Shown one piece after another: positions 49,292 through 58,922 of a stretch of DNA of 64,000 nucleotides. The translations under genes and the position numbers were made by a program. The stretch lies in contig CAVVRY010000012.1 in assembly GCA_963750735.1 (NCBI GenBank), positions 124,001 to 188,000 on the forward strand, read 5' to 3'. The notes under the pieces are model-generated. The model did not search any database and was not told the origin of the DNA. It worked only from the letters and a program-made list of their open reading frames with translations. The DNA is from JANTGF01 sp963750735. Its GTDB lineage: Bacteria > Bacteroidota > Bacteroidia > Bacteroidales > VadinHA17. Within the stretch, counting starts at the first letter, position 1; the number at the start of each line of letters is the position of its first letter.

Positions 49292-51727
49292 ATGAATCAA
49301 GCAACTGTAGAATTACAAAAGGGTCAAACCTTCGAGGAATTTAAAAAAGAGGTCTTAGCAGATTATAAACTAGCAAATGTTAGCAGGAGTATTAGTATGA
49401 TTGGAAGAAGAGAGGTTCTGACGGGTAAAGCTAAATTTGGCATATTTGGTGATGGTAAAGAGGTGGCTCAGTTAGCGTTGGCAAAGCAGTTTAAAGACGG
49501 GGATTGGAGGTCAGGGTATTATAGAGATCAAACCTGGATGATGGCTGCTGGTATATTTAGTGCTGAAGAGTTCTTTCATCAGCTTTACGGTAATACTGAT
49601 GGGAAATTAAATCCTGGCAATGGAGGCAGGTCATTTAATAATCATTTTTCTACAGCAAACATTAATGAAGATGGTACATTTAAGGATATTTCACGTCAAA
49701 AAAATTCCTCTGCTGATATTTCACCCACAGCTGGCCAGATGCCAAGATTGTTGGGATTAGCATATGCCTCGAAGCTTTTCCGCCATAATGAGGAGTTACA
49801 TAAATTTGAAAACTTATCTATAAAAGGAAATGAAGTTGCTTTTGGATCAATAGGTGACGCAAGTACTTCCGAAGGTCATTTTTGGGAAACAGTAAATGCT
49901 GCAGGTGTTCTTCAGGTGCCCATGGCTCTGTCGATTTGGGATGATGGTTATGGTATTTCAGTTCCCAAGAAATACCAGACTACGAAAGAGAATATTTCAA
50001 CTCTTCTTAAAGGATTTGAAATGGAGGAAGGAATACCCGGAGGATACCTTATATATAAAGGTTTTGGTTGGGATTATCCAGGCTTGTGCAAAATGTATGA
50101 AGAGGGTATTAAAAGGTGTAGGGAAGAACAAATACCAGTAATCTTTCATGTGCAGGAAGTTACTCAACCCCTTGGTCATTCAACTTCTGGATCTCACGAA
50201 AGATATAAATCATCTGAGAGATTGGAATGGGAGATTGAATTCGATCCCATCAAAAAAATGAGAAATTGGATTGTTGAGGCTGGAATTGCAAATGATGCTG
50301 AGCTTGATGAGGTTGAAGAAATGGCTTCTAAAGATGCAAAGGATGCAAGAAAGGCTGGATGGAATGCATTTATAAATCCAATAAAGGTAGAAAGGGATGC
50401 ACTTGTTAAAATCATTGATAACAGATCATGTGTTTGTAAGAGGGAGCATATTGACAAGGTAGGGACAATCACAAAGGACTTAAAAAAGATTATCAATCCT
50501 ATTCGGAAAGATGTTTTTAGCTCGGCGAAGAAAATTCTAAGAAGTGTGTGCACCGACTGTACAATTCGTAAAAACCTTCAGCAAGATTTAAGTCAATGGT
50601 TGGAGAGCAATTATGAAGACAACCAGGAGCGTTACAATTCCTTCGTTTATAATGAAAGAGGAGCTTCTGCTGTTAATGTAAAGGCAGTAGCTCCAAAATA
50701 CACAGATGAAACAGAAGAAGTTCCTGGACGTCAGGTTTTAAGAGAAAATTTTGATCATATTTTTTCAAATAATCCATTGGTTGTTACTTTTGGTGAAGAT
50801 ACTGGCCACATTGGCGGTGTAAATCAAAGTCTTGAAGGCCTGCAGAAAAAATTTGGTGAGTTGAGAATTACAGATACTGGTATTCGTGAAACAACTATAC
50901 TTGGACAGGGTATCGGCCTGGCCCTGAGAGGGATGAGGCCAATAGCTGAAATTCAGTATTTTGATTATTTGTTATACGCGCTTCAAACTATGAGTGACGA
51001 CCTGGCTACTACAACTTATCGTACCAGGGGTAATATGATTGCTCCGGTAATAGTTAGAACAAGAGGGCATAGGTTAGAAGGAATTTGGCATTCTGGTTCT
51101 CCATTAAGTATGGTGATTAACTCAATTAGAGGTGTTTATGTTTGTGTTCCTAGAAATATGACTCAGGCTGCAGGATTTTATAATACACTCTTGGAAGCCA
51201 ATGATACTGCACTGGTGATTGAGCCTTTAAATGGTTATCGATTAAAAGAAAAGTTGCCAGAGAATATTGGTCAATTTAAAACTCCTTTAGGGATCCCTGA
51301 AATACTTGAGGAGGGAACAGATGTGACCCTGGTAACCTATGGTTCATGTGTTCGGATTGCACAGGATGCAGTGGATCAATTAAAAGGCTTTGGAGTTTCA
51401 GTCGAATTGATTGATGTACAAACTTTACTGCCTTTCGATGTAAATCATTTGATATTGGAATCTGTTAAAAAAACGAATAGAGTAATTTTCTTTGATGAAG
51501 ATGTTCCAGGTGGAGCAACCGCATTTATGATGCAAAAGGTAATTGAGGAGCAGAAAGCCTTCTTTTACCTGGATTCAGCTCCTCAAACATTATGCTCAAA
51601 AGAACATCGACCAGCATATGCTACTGATGGGGACTATTTTTCTAATCCAAATGCTGAAGATGTTTTTGAGATAGTTTATAATATGATGAACGAGGCTGAC
51701 CCAAAGAAATTTCCAAAATTATACTAA
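49292..51727 (+). CDS. 2-oxoacid dehydrogenase E1, alpha-beta fusion (branched-chain type)
   Basis: An 811-residue fusion of the two E1 subunits of a thiamine-dependent 2-oxoacid dehydrogenase complex. The alpha part (about 1-400) contains the TPP motif (GSIGDASTSEGHFWE...WDDGYGIS) and TAGQMPRLLGLAYASK. The beta part (about 480-811) contains VTFGEDTGHIGGV, GIRETTILGQGIGLAL, RTRGHRLEGIWHSGSP and FDEDVPGGATAFM. The fused form resembles branched-chain E1 of Bacteroidota and would decarboxylate 2-oxoisovalerate and similar acids, giving starters for iso-fatty acids. The substrate is inferred. E2 and E3 are not in the window. A terminator follows. Confidence 0.9.
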   Translation: MNQATVELQKGQTFEEFKKEVLADYKLANVSRSISMIGRREVLTGKAKFGIFGDGKEVAQLALAKQFKDGDWRSGYYRDQTWMMAAGIFSAEEFFHQLYGNTDGKLNPGNGGRSFNNHFSTANINEDGTFKDISRQKNSSADISPTAGQMPRLLGLAYASKLFRHNEELHKFENLSIKGNEVAFGSIGDASTSEGHFWETVNAAGVLQVPMALSIWDDGYGISVPKKYQTTKENISTLLKGFEMEEGIPGGYLIYKGFGWDYPGLCKMYEEGIKRCREEQIPVIFHVQEVTQPLGHSTSGSHERYKSSERLEWEIEFDPIKKMRNWIVEAGIANDAELDEVEEMASKDAKDARKAGWNAFINPIKVERDALVKIIDNRSCVCKREHIDKVGTITKDLKKIINPIRKDVFSSAKKILRSVCTDCTIRKNLQQDLSQWLESNYEDNQERYNSFVYNERGASAVNVKAVAPKYTDETEEVPGRQVLRENFDHIFSNNPLVVTFGEDTGHIGGVNQSLEGLQKKFGELRITDTGIRETTILGQGIGLALRGMRPIAEIQYFDYLLYALQTMSDDLATTTYRTRGNMIAPVIVRTRGHRLEGIWHSGSPLSMVINSIRGVYVCVPRNMTQAAGFYNTLLEANDTALVIEPLNGYRLKEKLPENIGQFKTPLGIPEILEEGTDVTLVTYGSCVRIAQDAVDQLKGFGVSVELIDVQTLLPFDVNHLILESVKKTNRVIFFDEDVPGGATAFMMQKVIEEQKAFFYLDSAPQTLCSKEHRPAYATDGDYFSNPNAEDVFEIVYNMMNEADPKKFPKLY

Positions 51728-51745
51728 GTCTTGATTTTCTATTTG

Positions 51746-51769
51746 AAGCCCCTTTGAGGGGCTTTTTTT
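51746..51769 (+). terminator. Intrinsic terminator after the E1 gene
   Basis: AAGCCCC / GGGGCTT with a TTTGA loop, running into seven T on the plus strand, 18 bases after the stop codon. Confidence 0.85.
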
Positions 51770-51802
51770 ATGCCTTTTTTGAAGTGTTTTTATTCTGGTC
51801 GT

Positions 51803-53251
51803 TCATTTTTTCTGGTCAGAGATCCTTCTTATTTTTATATTGAATGCAGCCATAAAAATGCTCATAAAAGGACTTATTATATTAAAAAATGCATATGGGG
51901 CATAAGTAAATGTCGATACTCCTAGAACTCCAGCCTGTGTTGCACCACAAGTATTCCAAGGAATAAGAACTGAGGTAACAGTGCCAGAATCCTCCAAGGT
52001 GCGACTTAATACTTCCGGTTTTAGATTTTGGTCTTTATAGGCTTTGGCATACATTCGTCCAGGTACAACAATAGAAATATATTGGTCAGAAGCAGTTACA
52101 TTAAAGAATATACAAGTTCCAACAGTTGAGGCAACAAGACCCCCAGTTGATTTTACATGTTTAATAACTGTTTGCGTTATTTTCACCAGCATACCAGCTG
52201 ATTCCATGATTCCTCCAAAAACCATGGCTGCAATAATAAGCCATATGGTATTCAACATACCTGCCATTCCTTTCGTCGATAATAAGTCATTTACCATTTC
52301 ATTTTCAGTAATAACACTTACCGGGCCAAACATTGATTTTAAAACTGTGATATAAGAGGCCTTTAAATAGTTTGTATCCAACATAGCAATACTTTTAATG
52401 ATATCTGGTTGGAATATCACTGCATATATACCACCAACTAAGGTACCAGCAAGTAATGCAGGCACAGGCGATACTTTTTTAATAATTATGAAAATTAAAA
52501 AAGCAGGTACAATAAATAACAAAGGATTAATATTGAAGGTTTGCTGAAGCACATTTAACACTTCTTCAGCTCTGGCAGATTCAGTGTCGATGTCGATTGT
52601 AAATCCAATAATTAAGAATATAACCAGTGTTATTAATATGGATGGCCCTGTAGTATACACCATATATCGAATATGTGTAAAGAGGTCAGTACCAGCCATA
52701 GCAGGAGCAAGATTTGTTGTATCCGACATAGGTGACATCTTATCCCCAAAATAGGCTCCGGAAATGATTGCACCTGCAACCAATCCGTCCCCCATACCCA
52801 TAGTCCTTCCAATTCCAAGTAGTGCTATACCAATGGTTGCTACAGTCGACCACGAAGACCCTGTGGCAAGGGAGACCAGAGCACAAATAATTACAGTGGC
52901 AAAAAGAAATATCTTGGGGTTTAAAATTTTAAGGCCATAATAAATAAGCCCGGGAACAACTCCACTTATCATCCAAGTCCCTGCTAAAGAGCCAATTAAG
53001 AACAGTATGAGTATTGAGGGCATGGCAGAACCAATACTTCTAACCACTCCTTTTCGCAGTTTCACCCATTTAATTCCTAGAAATCCTGCAATTACTGCAG
53101 CAGATGCAGCAGCTAGAATAAGTGCCATTTGGTTTGAGCCTGCCAGTGTATCGTCCCCAAAGAACTTCACATTAATTGAAAGAAGGAATATCAGTATAAT
53201 CAGAGGAATGAACGATTGGAATAAACTAGGTGTTTTTACATTTTGTTTCAT
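51803..53251 (-). CDS. nhaC: Na+/H+ antiporter, NhaC family
   Basis: A 482-residue inner-membrane carrier with about twelve helices. NhaC-family segments include LATGSSWSTVATIGIALLGIG, ISGAYFGDKMSPMSDTTNLAPA and DSGTVTSVLIPWNTCGATQAGVLG. It would exchange Na+ for H+ and so couple to the sodium gradient made by NQR. Some relatives swap malate/lactate or arginine/ornithine, so the ion assignment is by family. The gene stands alone, convergent with the E1 gene, and is preceded by a textbook Shine-Dalgarno sequence, unlike its neighbours. Confidence 0.88.
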   Translation of the reverse strand: MKQNVKTPSLFQSFIPLIILIFLLSINVKFFGDDTLAGSNQMALILAAASAAVIAGFLGIKWVKLRKGVVRSIGSAMPSILILFLIGSLAGTWMISGVVPGLIYYGLKILNPKIFLFATVIICALVSLATGSSWSTVATIGIALLGIGRTMGMGDGLVAGAIISGAYFGDKMSPMSDTTNLAPAMAGTDLFTHIRYMVYTTGPSILITLVIFLIIGFTIDIDTESARAEEVLNVLQQTFNINPLLFIVPAFLIFIIIKKVSPVPALLAGTLVGGIYAVIFQPDIIKSIAMLDTNYLKASYITVLKSMFGPVSVITENEMVNDLLSTKGMAGMLNTIWLIIAAMVFGGIMESAGMLVKITQTVIKHVKSTGGLVASTVGTCIFFNVTASDQYISIVVPGRMYAKAYKDQNLKPEVLSRTLEDSGTVTSVLIPWNTCGATQAGVLGVSTFTYAPYAFFNIISPFMSIFMAAFNIKIRRISDQKK

Positions 53252-53254
53252 TAA

Positions 53255-53261
53255 ACCTCCT
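53255..53261 (-). promoter_or_regulatory. Canonical Shine-Dalgarno sequence of nhaC
   Basis: The coding strand reads AGGAGGT three bases before the ATG at 53251. This perfect site is unusual here, where other starts have AT-rich leaders. Confidence 0.75.
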
Positions 53262-53346
53262 GATATTTCATTTCAATGTTGAATTAGTCTAGATATTCCT
53301 ATCGCAATTTGAAAATTTGTTGGAGACTAAGCGAAAGAGGATAAAA

Positions 53347-55767
53347 TTATTTTTTCCTCAAGAGTTTGCTAATAGAAAAAGTAGGTTTCTTCTTTTTATC
53401 ATCACCATAATAGCCCTGTCCATATCCATACCCGTACCCATACCCATATCCATACCCATAGCCATAGCCGTACCCATAATATCCACTTAGTTTTATATCA
53501 TTAATTAAGATCCCGAGCTTCCTTAATTTTATTTTATGGTACAGGTCATCGATAAGTTGAACTACATTTTTGCTAGAATAATTCTGGCGGACAACAAAAA
53601 TATTTGCATCTGCAAATTTTGCTAATAAAATCGGATCAGTTACAATGGCCACAGGTGGAGTATCCATAATAACAGCATCAAAATTACTTCGGGCTTCTTC
53701 CATGAACTCCTTCATTCGGTTTGTTTCAATTAACTCAGCCGGGTTAGGTGGTATAGGCCCAGAAGGAGCAACAAAAAGATTTTCTATGGTAGTCTCTTGA
53801 ATAACCTCATTAAATGTGTTTTTATTGATTAGATAAGTACTTATTCCTATTTCATTTGAAACGCCAAAGTCTCTATGTACTTTTGGTTTCCTCATGTCTA
53901 AACCCATAAGGAGCGTTTTCTTTCCTGACATAGCAAAGATAGCTGCAAGATTTGCGGCACAGAATGTTTTTCCCTCACCGCTAATGGTTGATGATACCAT
54001 TATAACCTTAATTCCTTCATCAGGACTTATGTATTGTATATTTGTTCTTAGTGATCTAAATGATTCTGCTATTGATGACTTAGGATTAGCATATACCGGG
54101 ATGTCAAAATTATCTCCATTGTGGCCTATTCCACCCAGCACAGATACTTTCGTATGATTTTCTATATCTTTTTTATCAACAATTTTATTATTAAAAAAAT
54201 CAAGCAATAAAATAATCACAATGGGTATCATTAATCCAAGTACAAGAGCTACCATATAATTGAGAGAGTTTTTAGGAGATACCTTTGCAGCATTAATTGC
54301 CCTTGCTTCGTCAAGAATTTTGTTATCAGCAATATTTGACGCCATGGCAATACCTGCCTCTGCTCTTTTTTCCAGTAGATAATTATATATTTCATTATTC
54401 AAATTAAACATTCTCTGAATTTGAATAAGCTGCCGTTCTGTACCAGGGAGTATTTTCAATTGCTTTTCTGTCTCATCGATTTTACTCTCAATCTGGGCTA
54501 CAGTTCCCTCTGTATTACCTATCAGATTTTCAATATTTTCAATCAACTCATCTTTTGTTGCATGAATCTGAGAGTTCAAAAGTTCAAGAGAAGGATTTGA
54601 TTCCCTTACAGTAAACTGAAGGCTTGTTTTATCAGAATTCAATTGAATTAATTTGCTCATAGTTGCCGCCAGTACAGGGTCAGATATGCCCATTATTGAG
54701 GGTGCAATAATATCAGAGTAATTACTTTTTTCCTTTATATATGAAAGCAAATATTCATAATATTTTAGATTTATGTCCAATCTGACTTTTTCAGATTGAT
54801 ATTCTTCCAGCTTCTCAAAAACTTGCTGTCCTTCCTTACTAATATCAATTACCTGGTTTTTCGTTCTAAAGTTTTGAAGGTCAGTTTCTGCAACATCAAG
54901 GGAATCTAAAATATTTGCAAGTTGCCTATCTATAAAATTAATCGTATTTTCTGCTATTTGATTTTTTTCTCCAAGACCATAATCTCTATATACTTCACCT
55001 AGTTTATTTAGATAATCAGCCTCTTGCTGTGCTACATAACCTTGTGTAGTAAGAGTTAGGATTGAACCTTTTTTGTCATTTACAGTAATACCCAGTTTCC
55101 CTTTGTATTGGTTGGTTAGAGAATTAAGGTCATTGATTATAAAATAGTATTTATTTGATGTTTTTTCCTCAAGTTTATAACCCTCAGGATTTCGAAGATT
55201 TATATTGAAATTAAATTCGTTACTTTCAAATTGTTCTCCAAAATACATTTCTCTTGAAATATCATAACCCTCATCAATTTCGAGGAAATATTTATCAGCT
55301 GATAATATTGTAACAAATACAGGGTATCCACGCCTCTGAGCAATTGAAGTATCGATATTTACAACAAAAGGAGACTGATTATATAGTTTGGCTTCCTTTA
55401 TACCTCTCCTTCCCACTTTGATATAGGTGATCTCAAAATCTCTTAGTTGTTTTAGAGCTTCATTGGTAAGCTTATAAGATTGAAGAATCCCCATTTCATT
55501 TTGGACGTTTTTACGACTTCGGAACATTTCCATCCCATCTATCATTTGTTCTGCCCCTGACAAACCTTTGCCTTTCTCATCATCTCTAACAATTACTGTT
55601 GAGTTTACGCTATAAATTGGTTCTGAATAACGGTTAATCAGATAGGCAGCCGTAATAGTAAAGAATAAGGAAATAGCAAACCAATACCAATTTCTGAGTA
55701 TTCTAAATAAAAACTTTTTTATATCTATATTTTCCTCCTGAAAATATATGTTTTCACTATTATCCAT
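53347..55767 (-). CDS. wzc: Polysaccharide co-polymerase with tyrosine autokinase domain (Wzc type)
   Basis: An 806-residue inner-membrane protein that controls chain length and export of an exopolysaccharide. Membrane helices at about 28-48 and 501-523 flank a periplasmic Wzz/GNVR domain with long coiled coils (NTINFIDRQLANILDSLDVAE region). The cytoplasmic BY-kinase has Walker A (STISGEGKT, about residue 595), Walker A' (LLMGLDMRKP) and Walker B (AVIMDTPPVA). The tail is a 27-residue Gly-Tyr stretch with 13 Tyr, presumably the autophosphorylated cluster, then a Lys-rich end. wza lies four bases upstream. No cognate phosphatase, flippase or glycosyltransferase set is next to it. Confidence 0.93.
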   Translation of the reverse strand: MDNSENIYFQEENIDIKKFLFRILRNWYWFAISLFFTITAAYLINRYSEPIYSVNSTVIVRDDEKGKGLSGAEQMIDGMEMFRSRKNVQNEMGILQSYKLTNEALKQLRDFEITYIKVGRRGIKEAKLYNQSPFVVNIDTSIAQRRGYPVFVTILSADKYFLEIDEGYDISREMYFGEQFESNEFNFNINLRNPEGYKLEEKTSNKYYFIINDLNSLTNQYKGKLGITVNDKKGSILTLTTQGYVAQQEADYLNKLGEVYRDYGLGEKNQIAENTINFIDRQLANILDSLDVAETDLQNFRTKNQVIDISKEGQQVFEKLEEYQSEKVRLDINLKYYEYLLSYIKEKSNYSDIIAPSIMGISDPVLAATMSKLIQLNSDKTSLQFTVRESNPSLELLNSQIHATKDELIENIENLIGNTEGTVAQIESKIDETEKQLKILPGTERQLIQIQRMFNLNNEIYNYLLEKRAEAGIAMASNIADNKILDEARAINAAKVSPKNSLNYMVALVLGLMIPIVIILLLDFFNNKIVDKKDIENHTKVSVLGGIGHNGDNFDIPVYANPKSSIAESFRSLRTNIQYISPDEGIKVIMVSSTISGEGKTFCAANLAAIFAMSGKKTLLMGLDMRKPKVHRDFGVSNEIGISTYLINKNTFNEVIQETTIENLFVAPSGPIPPNPAELIETNRMKEFMEEARSNFDAVIMDTPPVAIVTDPILLAKFADANIFVVRQNYSSKNVVQLIDDLYHKIKLRKLGILINDIKLSGYYGYGYGYGYGYGYGYGYGYGQGYYGDDKKKKPTFSISKLLRKK
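53404..53484 (-). repeat. Gly-Tyr codon repeat in the Wzc tail
   Basis: Twenty-seven codons in a mostly alternating GGN-TAY pattern encode 13 Tyr. The 6-base unit varies at third positions, so selection acts on the peptide as well as any slippage on the DNA. Confidence 0.9.
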
Positions 55768-55771
55768 TCAA

Positions 55772-56545
55772 TTATTTTATAAAGCTAAGTACCAAAATTA
55801 GAGTAGAAACTGTTGACAATACAAGTGTCATGATGGGAATGTTAATTTTAAAGGATTTACTTTTTATGGGCTCTACATACACAATATCATTTGGTAAAAG
55901 AAAAAAAGCTTCTGAACTTAAAATACTTTTGTCTGTAAGATCCATTCTGTATGTTTTTGTTTCGTTCTTTGTGGGACGAATTACCAAGACCTGTTTCCTA
56001 TCTCCATAATCGGTCACATCACCTGCAGTACTTATTGCTTCAAATACTGTAAGCTGATTATTATAATTCTTATAAACACCTGGTCTTCTTACTTCTCCCA
56101 GAACTGAGAACTTAAAGCTTATAAGTTTTACTATAACTGTTGAATTCTTTATCGATTCATTAACTCTATTGTAAATTATTTTCTGAGCCTCTTCAATTGT
56201 GCTGTTTAAAACATGGATTTTACCCAATGATGGAACTTCAACAAAACCAGAGTCACTTACAGAATAACCATACAGAAACAAGCTTATTTCATTCTGAAAC
56301 ATATTCTGGCCATTTTGTGACTGGAATGTATTTATCTGCATATTTATTTGGTCACTCAGGCTTACAACTCGAATATATAAAATGTCCTCATTTTGTATTC
56401 GATATTCAATAGGCTCTTTATAATATACTGTTCCAGAAGGCAATGAATCAACATTCTGAAGATAGGTCAACTGTTTCTTTGTTGTACAAGAAGAAATTGA
56501 TATCACTACTATTAAAAAAGTTATTCCTGCAAGATTTTTCAGCAT
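55772..56545 (-). CDS. wza: Polysaccharide export lipoprotein (Wza type)
   Basis: A 257-residue outer-membrane-associated lipoprotein. The signal peptide ends in a lipobox (SISSC, Cys20). The poly-export domain includes EYRIQNEDILYIRVVSL and VEVPSLGKIHVLNSTIEEAQKII, followed by an SLBB-like segment (FSVLGEVRRPGVYKNYNNQLTVFEAISTAGDV). A C-terminal hydrophobic helix (IMTLVLSTVSTLILVLSFI) ends the protein, as in short Bacteroidota members where it may cross the outer membrane. It is first of a two-gene unit with wzc. Confidence 0.92.
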   Translation of the reverse strand: MLKNLAGITFLIVVISISSCTTKKQLTYLQNVDSLPSGTVYYKEPIEYRIQNEDILYIRVVSLSDQINMQINTFQSQNGQNMFQNEISLFLYGYSVSDSGFVEVPSLGKIHVLNSTIEEAQKIIYNRVNESIKNSTVIVKLISFKFSVLGEVRRPGVYKNYNNQLTVFEAISTAGDVTDYGDRKQVLVIRPTKNETKTYRMDLTDKSILSSEAFFLLPNDIVYVEPIKSKSFKINIPIMTLVLSTVSTLILVLSFIK

Positions 56546-56563
56546 AAATTCAATTTATTTTAG

Positions 56564-56571
56564 CAAATGTA
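56564..56571 (-). promoter_or_regulatory. Putative -7 box for wza-wzc
   Basis: CAAATGTA reads TACATTTG on the coding strand, an exact TAnnTTTG, 19 bases before the wza start. No -33 box is seen. Confidence 0.35.
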
Positions 56572-56698
56572 CAAAATTAATATTGTTGTACTTTTATTAA
56601 GAATAAAATGAGCCTAATTCTCGTTTTATTCAATAATTCAGATGTTTTTATTGTTAAAAAATCAAATAATTCTTAAATTTCAATATTAATTCAGCTGT

Positions 56699-57289
56699 AT
56701 GAGTCTTGATTTCGATTTTTTCTCCATAAGTCCAGAGTTAACAACTCCTCAAAAAGGCAAAGTTTTAATTTCTGAACCATTTTTAGGTGACCAATATTTC
56801 AAACGGTCTGTTGTTTTATTGACTGAACATGGCAAGGAGGGTACAGTAGGTTTTGTTTTAAATAAGCCAGTTAATATTAAAGTAAAAGATGTTATAAAGG
56901 GATTCCCCGATATTGAGACAGTGGTATCAATGGGTGGGCCAGTAGGAACTGATACCATACATTACCTTCATACCCTTGGAGAAATTATTCCGGGAAGTGT
57001 TCACGTATTTGAAGATCTTTACTGGGGAGGAAATTTTGAAACAGTAAAGGATATGCTGGAGACTGGTTTGATAAATGATCAGAAAATCAGGTTCTTTGTG
57101 GGATATTCAGGTTGGGCACCAAAGCAACTTGATAGGGAGATATCAGAAAATTCCTGGGTAATTGCTCAGATCCCACCAATAAAAGTTATGGAAAATAGAA
57201 GCTCTGGAAGTTGGAAGGAAGCTCTTGAACAATTGGGAAAAAAATATAAGTTGTGGGCTAATTTTCCAGATGATCCTGATTTGAACTAA
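56699..57289 (+). CDS. YqgE/AlgH family protein
   Basis: A 196-residue cytoplasmic protein of the YqgE/AlgH (DUF179) family. Landmarks are GKVLISEPFLGDQYFKRSVVLLTEH, GTVGFVLNKPVNI, MGGPVGTDTIHYLHTLG and FFVGYSGWAPKQLDREI. The family is widespread and its biochemical role is unsettled; a link to alginate regulation was proposed in Pseudomonas. It is divergent from wza and convergent with the rhomboid gene, with 12 bases between the stops. Nothing unusual in length. Confidence 0.92.
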   Translation: MSLDFDFFSISPELTTPQKGKVLISEPFLGDQYFKRSVVLLTEHGKEGTVGFVLNKPVNIKVKDVIKGFPDIETVVSMGGPVGTDTIHYLHTLGEIIPGSVHVFEDLYWGGNFETVKDMLETGLINDQKIRFFVGYSGWAPKQLDREISENSWVIAQIPPIKVMENRSSGSWKEALEQLGKKYKLWANFPDDPDLN

Positions 57290-57301
57290 TCTGATTATAA
57301 T

Positions 57302-57913
57302 TCAAAAACTAAGCTGATTAAGGAATACTTTAAACAGTCCTATATTTATTAATAGGGGATACAAAAACCCATAAACGGAACCCGCAAAATGTGCATCATG
57401 ATTGATGTTATCTTTGTTCCGTTTTGCCATATATTGTGAATAAATCAGATATAAGGCTCCAAAAACGATTCCAGGTATAGGGATAAAATACAGGTACAAT
57501 ATATTTAAAGGACCGAAAAAAATACTTGCAAATACAACAGCTGATACACCACCTGACGCTCCAACTGAATTATACCAAGAATCATTTCTATGCTTAATTA
57601 TAGATGGTATTGATGATACAATAATTCCTCCAATATAAAGAGCTAAATAATGGAGGTGAGGATACCGTAGGTAATCCATTTCTTTCAACTGATCAAAATA
57701 ACCTTCAATTGCCCTTCCAAAAGAAAATAATACGAACATATTGACAATTAAATGCATCCAGTCAGCATGAATAAATCCATGACTAAGTATTCTGTAATAC
57801 TCTTTTTTGCGCAAAAACTTCAAGGGATTTAAAAGAAGGATAGAAAAAAGTCGATCATTCTGAAAAGAAATAATAGACACAAGTGTAGTAATTGCAATTA
57901 TTATTATGGTCAT
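57302..57913 (-). CDS. Rhomboid family intramembrane serine protease
   Basis: A 203-residue membrane protein with about six helices. The catalytic pair is visible: Ser120 in SVGASGGVSAVV and His175 in HDAHFAGSVYGFLYP. The loop motif HGFIHADWMHLIVNMFVLFSFG is conserved. Rhomboids cut membrane helices of partner proteins; the substrate is unknown. It is the last gene of an operon AMP nucleosidase-holA-rhomboid, starting two bases after the holA stop. Confidence 0.92.
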   Translation of the reverse strand: MTIIIIAITTLVSIISFQNDRLFSILLLNPLKFLRKKEYYRILSHGFIHADWMHLIVNMFVLFSFGRAIEGYFDQLKEMDYLRYPHLHYLALYIGGIIVSSIPSIIKHRNDSWYNSVGASGGVSAVVFASIFFGPLNILYLYFIPIPGIVFGALYLIYSQYMAKRNKDNINHDAHFAGSVYGFLYPLLINIGLFKVFLNQLSF

Positions 57914-57915
57914 GA

Positions 57916-58917
57916 TCAGTGCAGTATCTTATAAACTAGTTCTTTAAGTAAGTCTCCTTCTGGCATACTTGTATTCCCAATTCCTTTGGATTTTAAATCA
58001 TAGGTTCTCAAAAAAGAAATGATTGAGAATAATTTATTCGGTGAATAGTTACTGGCTGCGATTTTATATTCCTGCACAAAAAAAGGGGCAACCTTTAGTT
58101 TTGAGGCCAGATTACTTTGTGACTTATCTTTTATGTAGTGATAGGTTAAAACTTTGCTGAAATAAAAGTATAATGAGGAAAGTGTTAGTGTAATTGGATT
58201 GTCTTTTTGATTTCTCCCAAAATAATTAATTATTCTATTTGCCTTTAATATGTCTTTTTTTCCCAAGGCCTTATGCAGTTCAAAGTTGTTAAAGTCCTTG
58301 CTAATACCAATATTCCGTTCAACAAGGTCTGCAGTAATCCTATTTTTACCTTCAGGAAGTACAATTATAAGTTTTTCTAATTCATTAACAATTTTACCCA
58401 AATCATTTCCAAGAAAGTCTGTCAAAGTAAAACCTATTCCATGGTCCATTTCTATATTTCTTTTCTCCAGATACTGCCTAATCCATCCCGGTATTTTATC
58501 TTCGTACAACTTCTTAGATTCAAAAACAATAGTATCCTTCCTTAAAGCTTTATACAATTTGGTTCTCTTGTCAAGGGATTTATATTTAAAATTAATTACA
58601 AGAATCGTTGATTTCAGCGGATTACTTATATAATGAACCAGACTATCCAATTGCTTTAGGTTTTGCGCTTCCTTAAGAATTACAACCTGGTGATTGGCCA
58701 TCATCGGATATCTTTTAGCAGTATTAATTACTGTGGCTATATCTGTATCTCTGCCATATAATTGAATCTGATTAAAAGTACGCTCTGATTCCGATAGGAC
58801 ATTTTTCTCGATGTAATCTGTTATTTTATCAATATAATATGGTTCATCACCTGTAAGGAAATAAACTGGGTGAAAAATTTTATTTTTTAAATCAGAAATT
58901 ATTTGTTCGTAAGTCAT
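57916..58917 (-). CDS. holA: DNA polymerase III, delta subunit
   Basis: A 333-residue clamp-loader subunit that opens the sliding clamp during replication. The N-terminal domain shows HPVYFLTGDEPYYIDKITDYI and MANHQVVILKEAQNLKQLD, and a middle helical part has FLGNDLGKIVNELEKLI followed by the collar domain. The divergent delta sequence is typical of the family in Bacteroidota. It lies between the AMP nucleosidase gene (5-base gap) and the rhomboid gene (2-base gap), a common arrangement here. Confidence 0.92.
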   Translation of the reverse strand: MTYEQIISDLKNKIFHPVYFLTGDEPYYIDKITDYIEKNVLSESERTFNQIQLYGRDTDIATVINTAKRYPMMANHQVVILKEAQNLKQLDSLVHYISNPLKSTILVINFKYKSLDKRTKLYKALRKDTIVFESKKLYEDKIPGWIRQYLEKRNIEMDHGIGFTLTDFLGNDLGKIVNELEKLIIVLPEGKNRITADLVERNIGISKDFNNFELHKALGKKDILKANRIINYFGRNQKDNPITLTLSSLYFYFSKVLTYHYIKDKSQSNLASKLKVAPFFVQEYKIAASNYSPNKLFSIISFLRTYDLKSKGIGNTSMPEGDLLKELVYKILH

Positions 58918-58922
58918 TTATA

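Noticed and set aside
53404..53484. A short tandem repeat resembling a microsatellite or CRISPR-like array
   Set aside because: It lies in frame at the end of wzc, encodes a Gly-Tyr tail and has no spacers.
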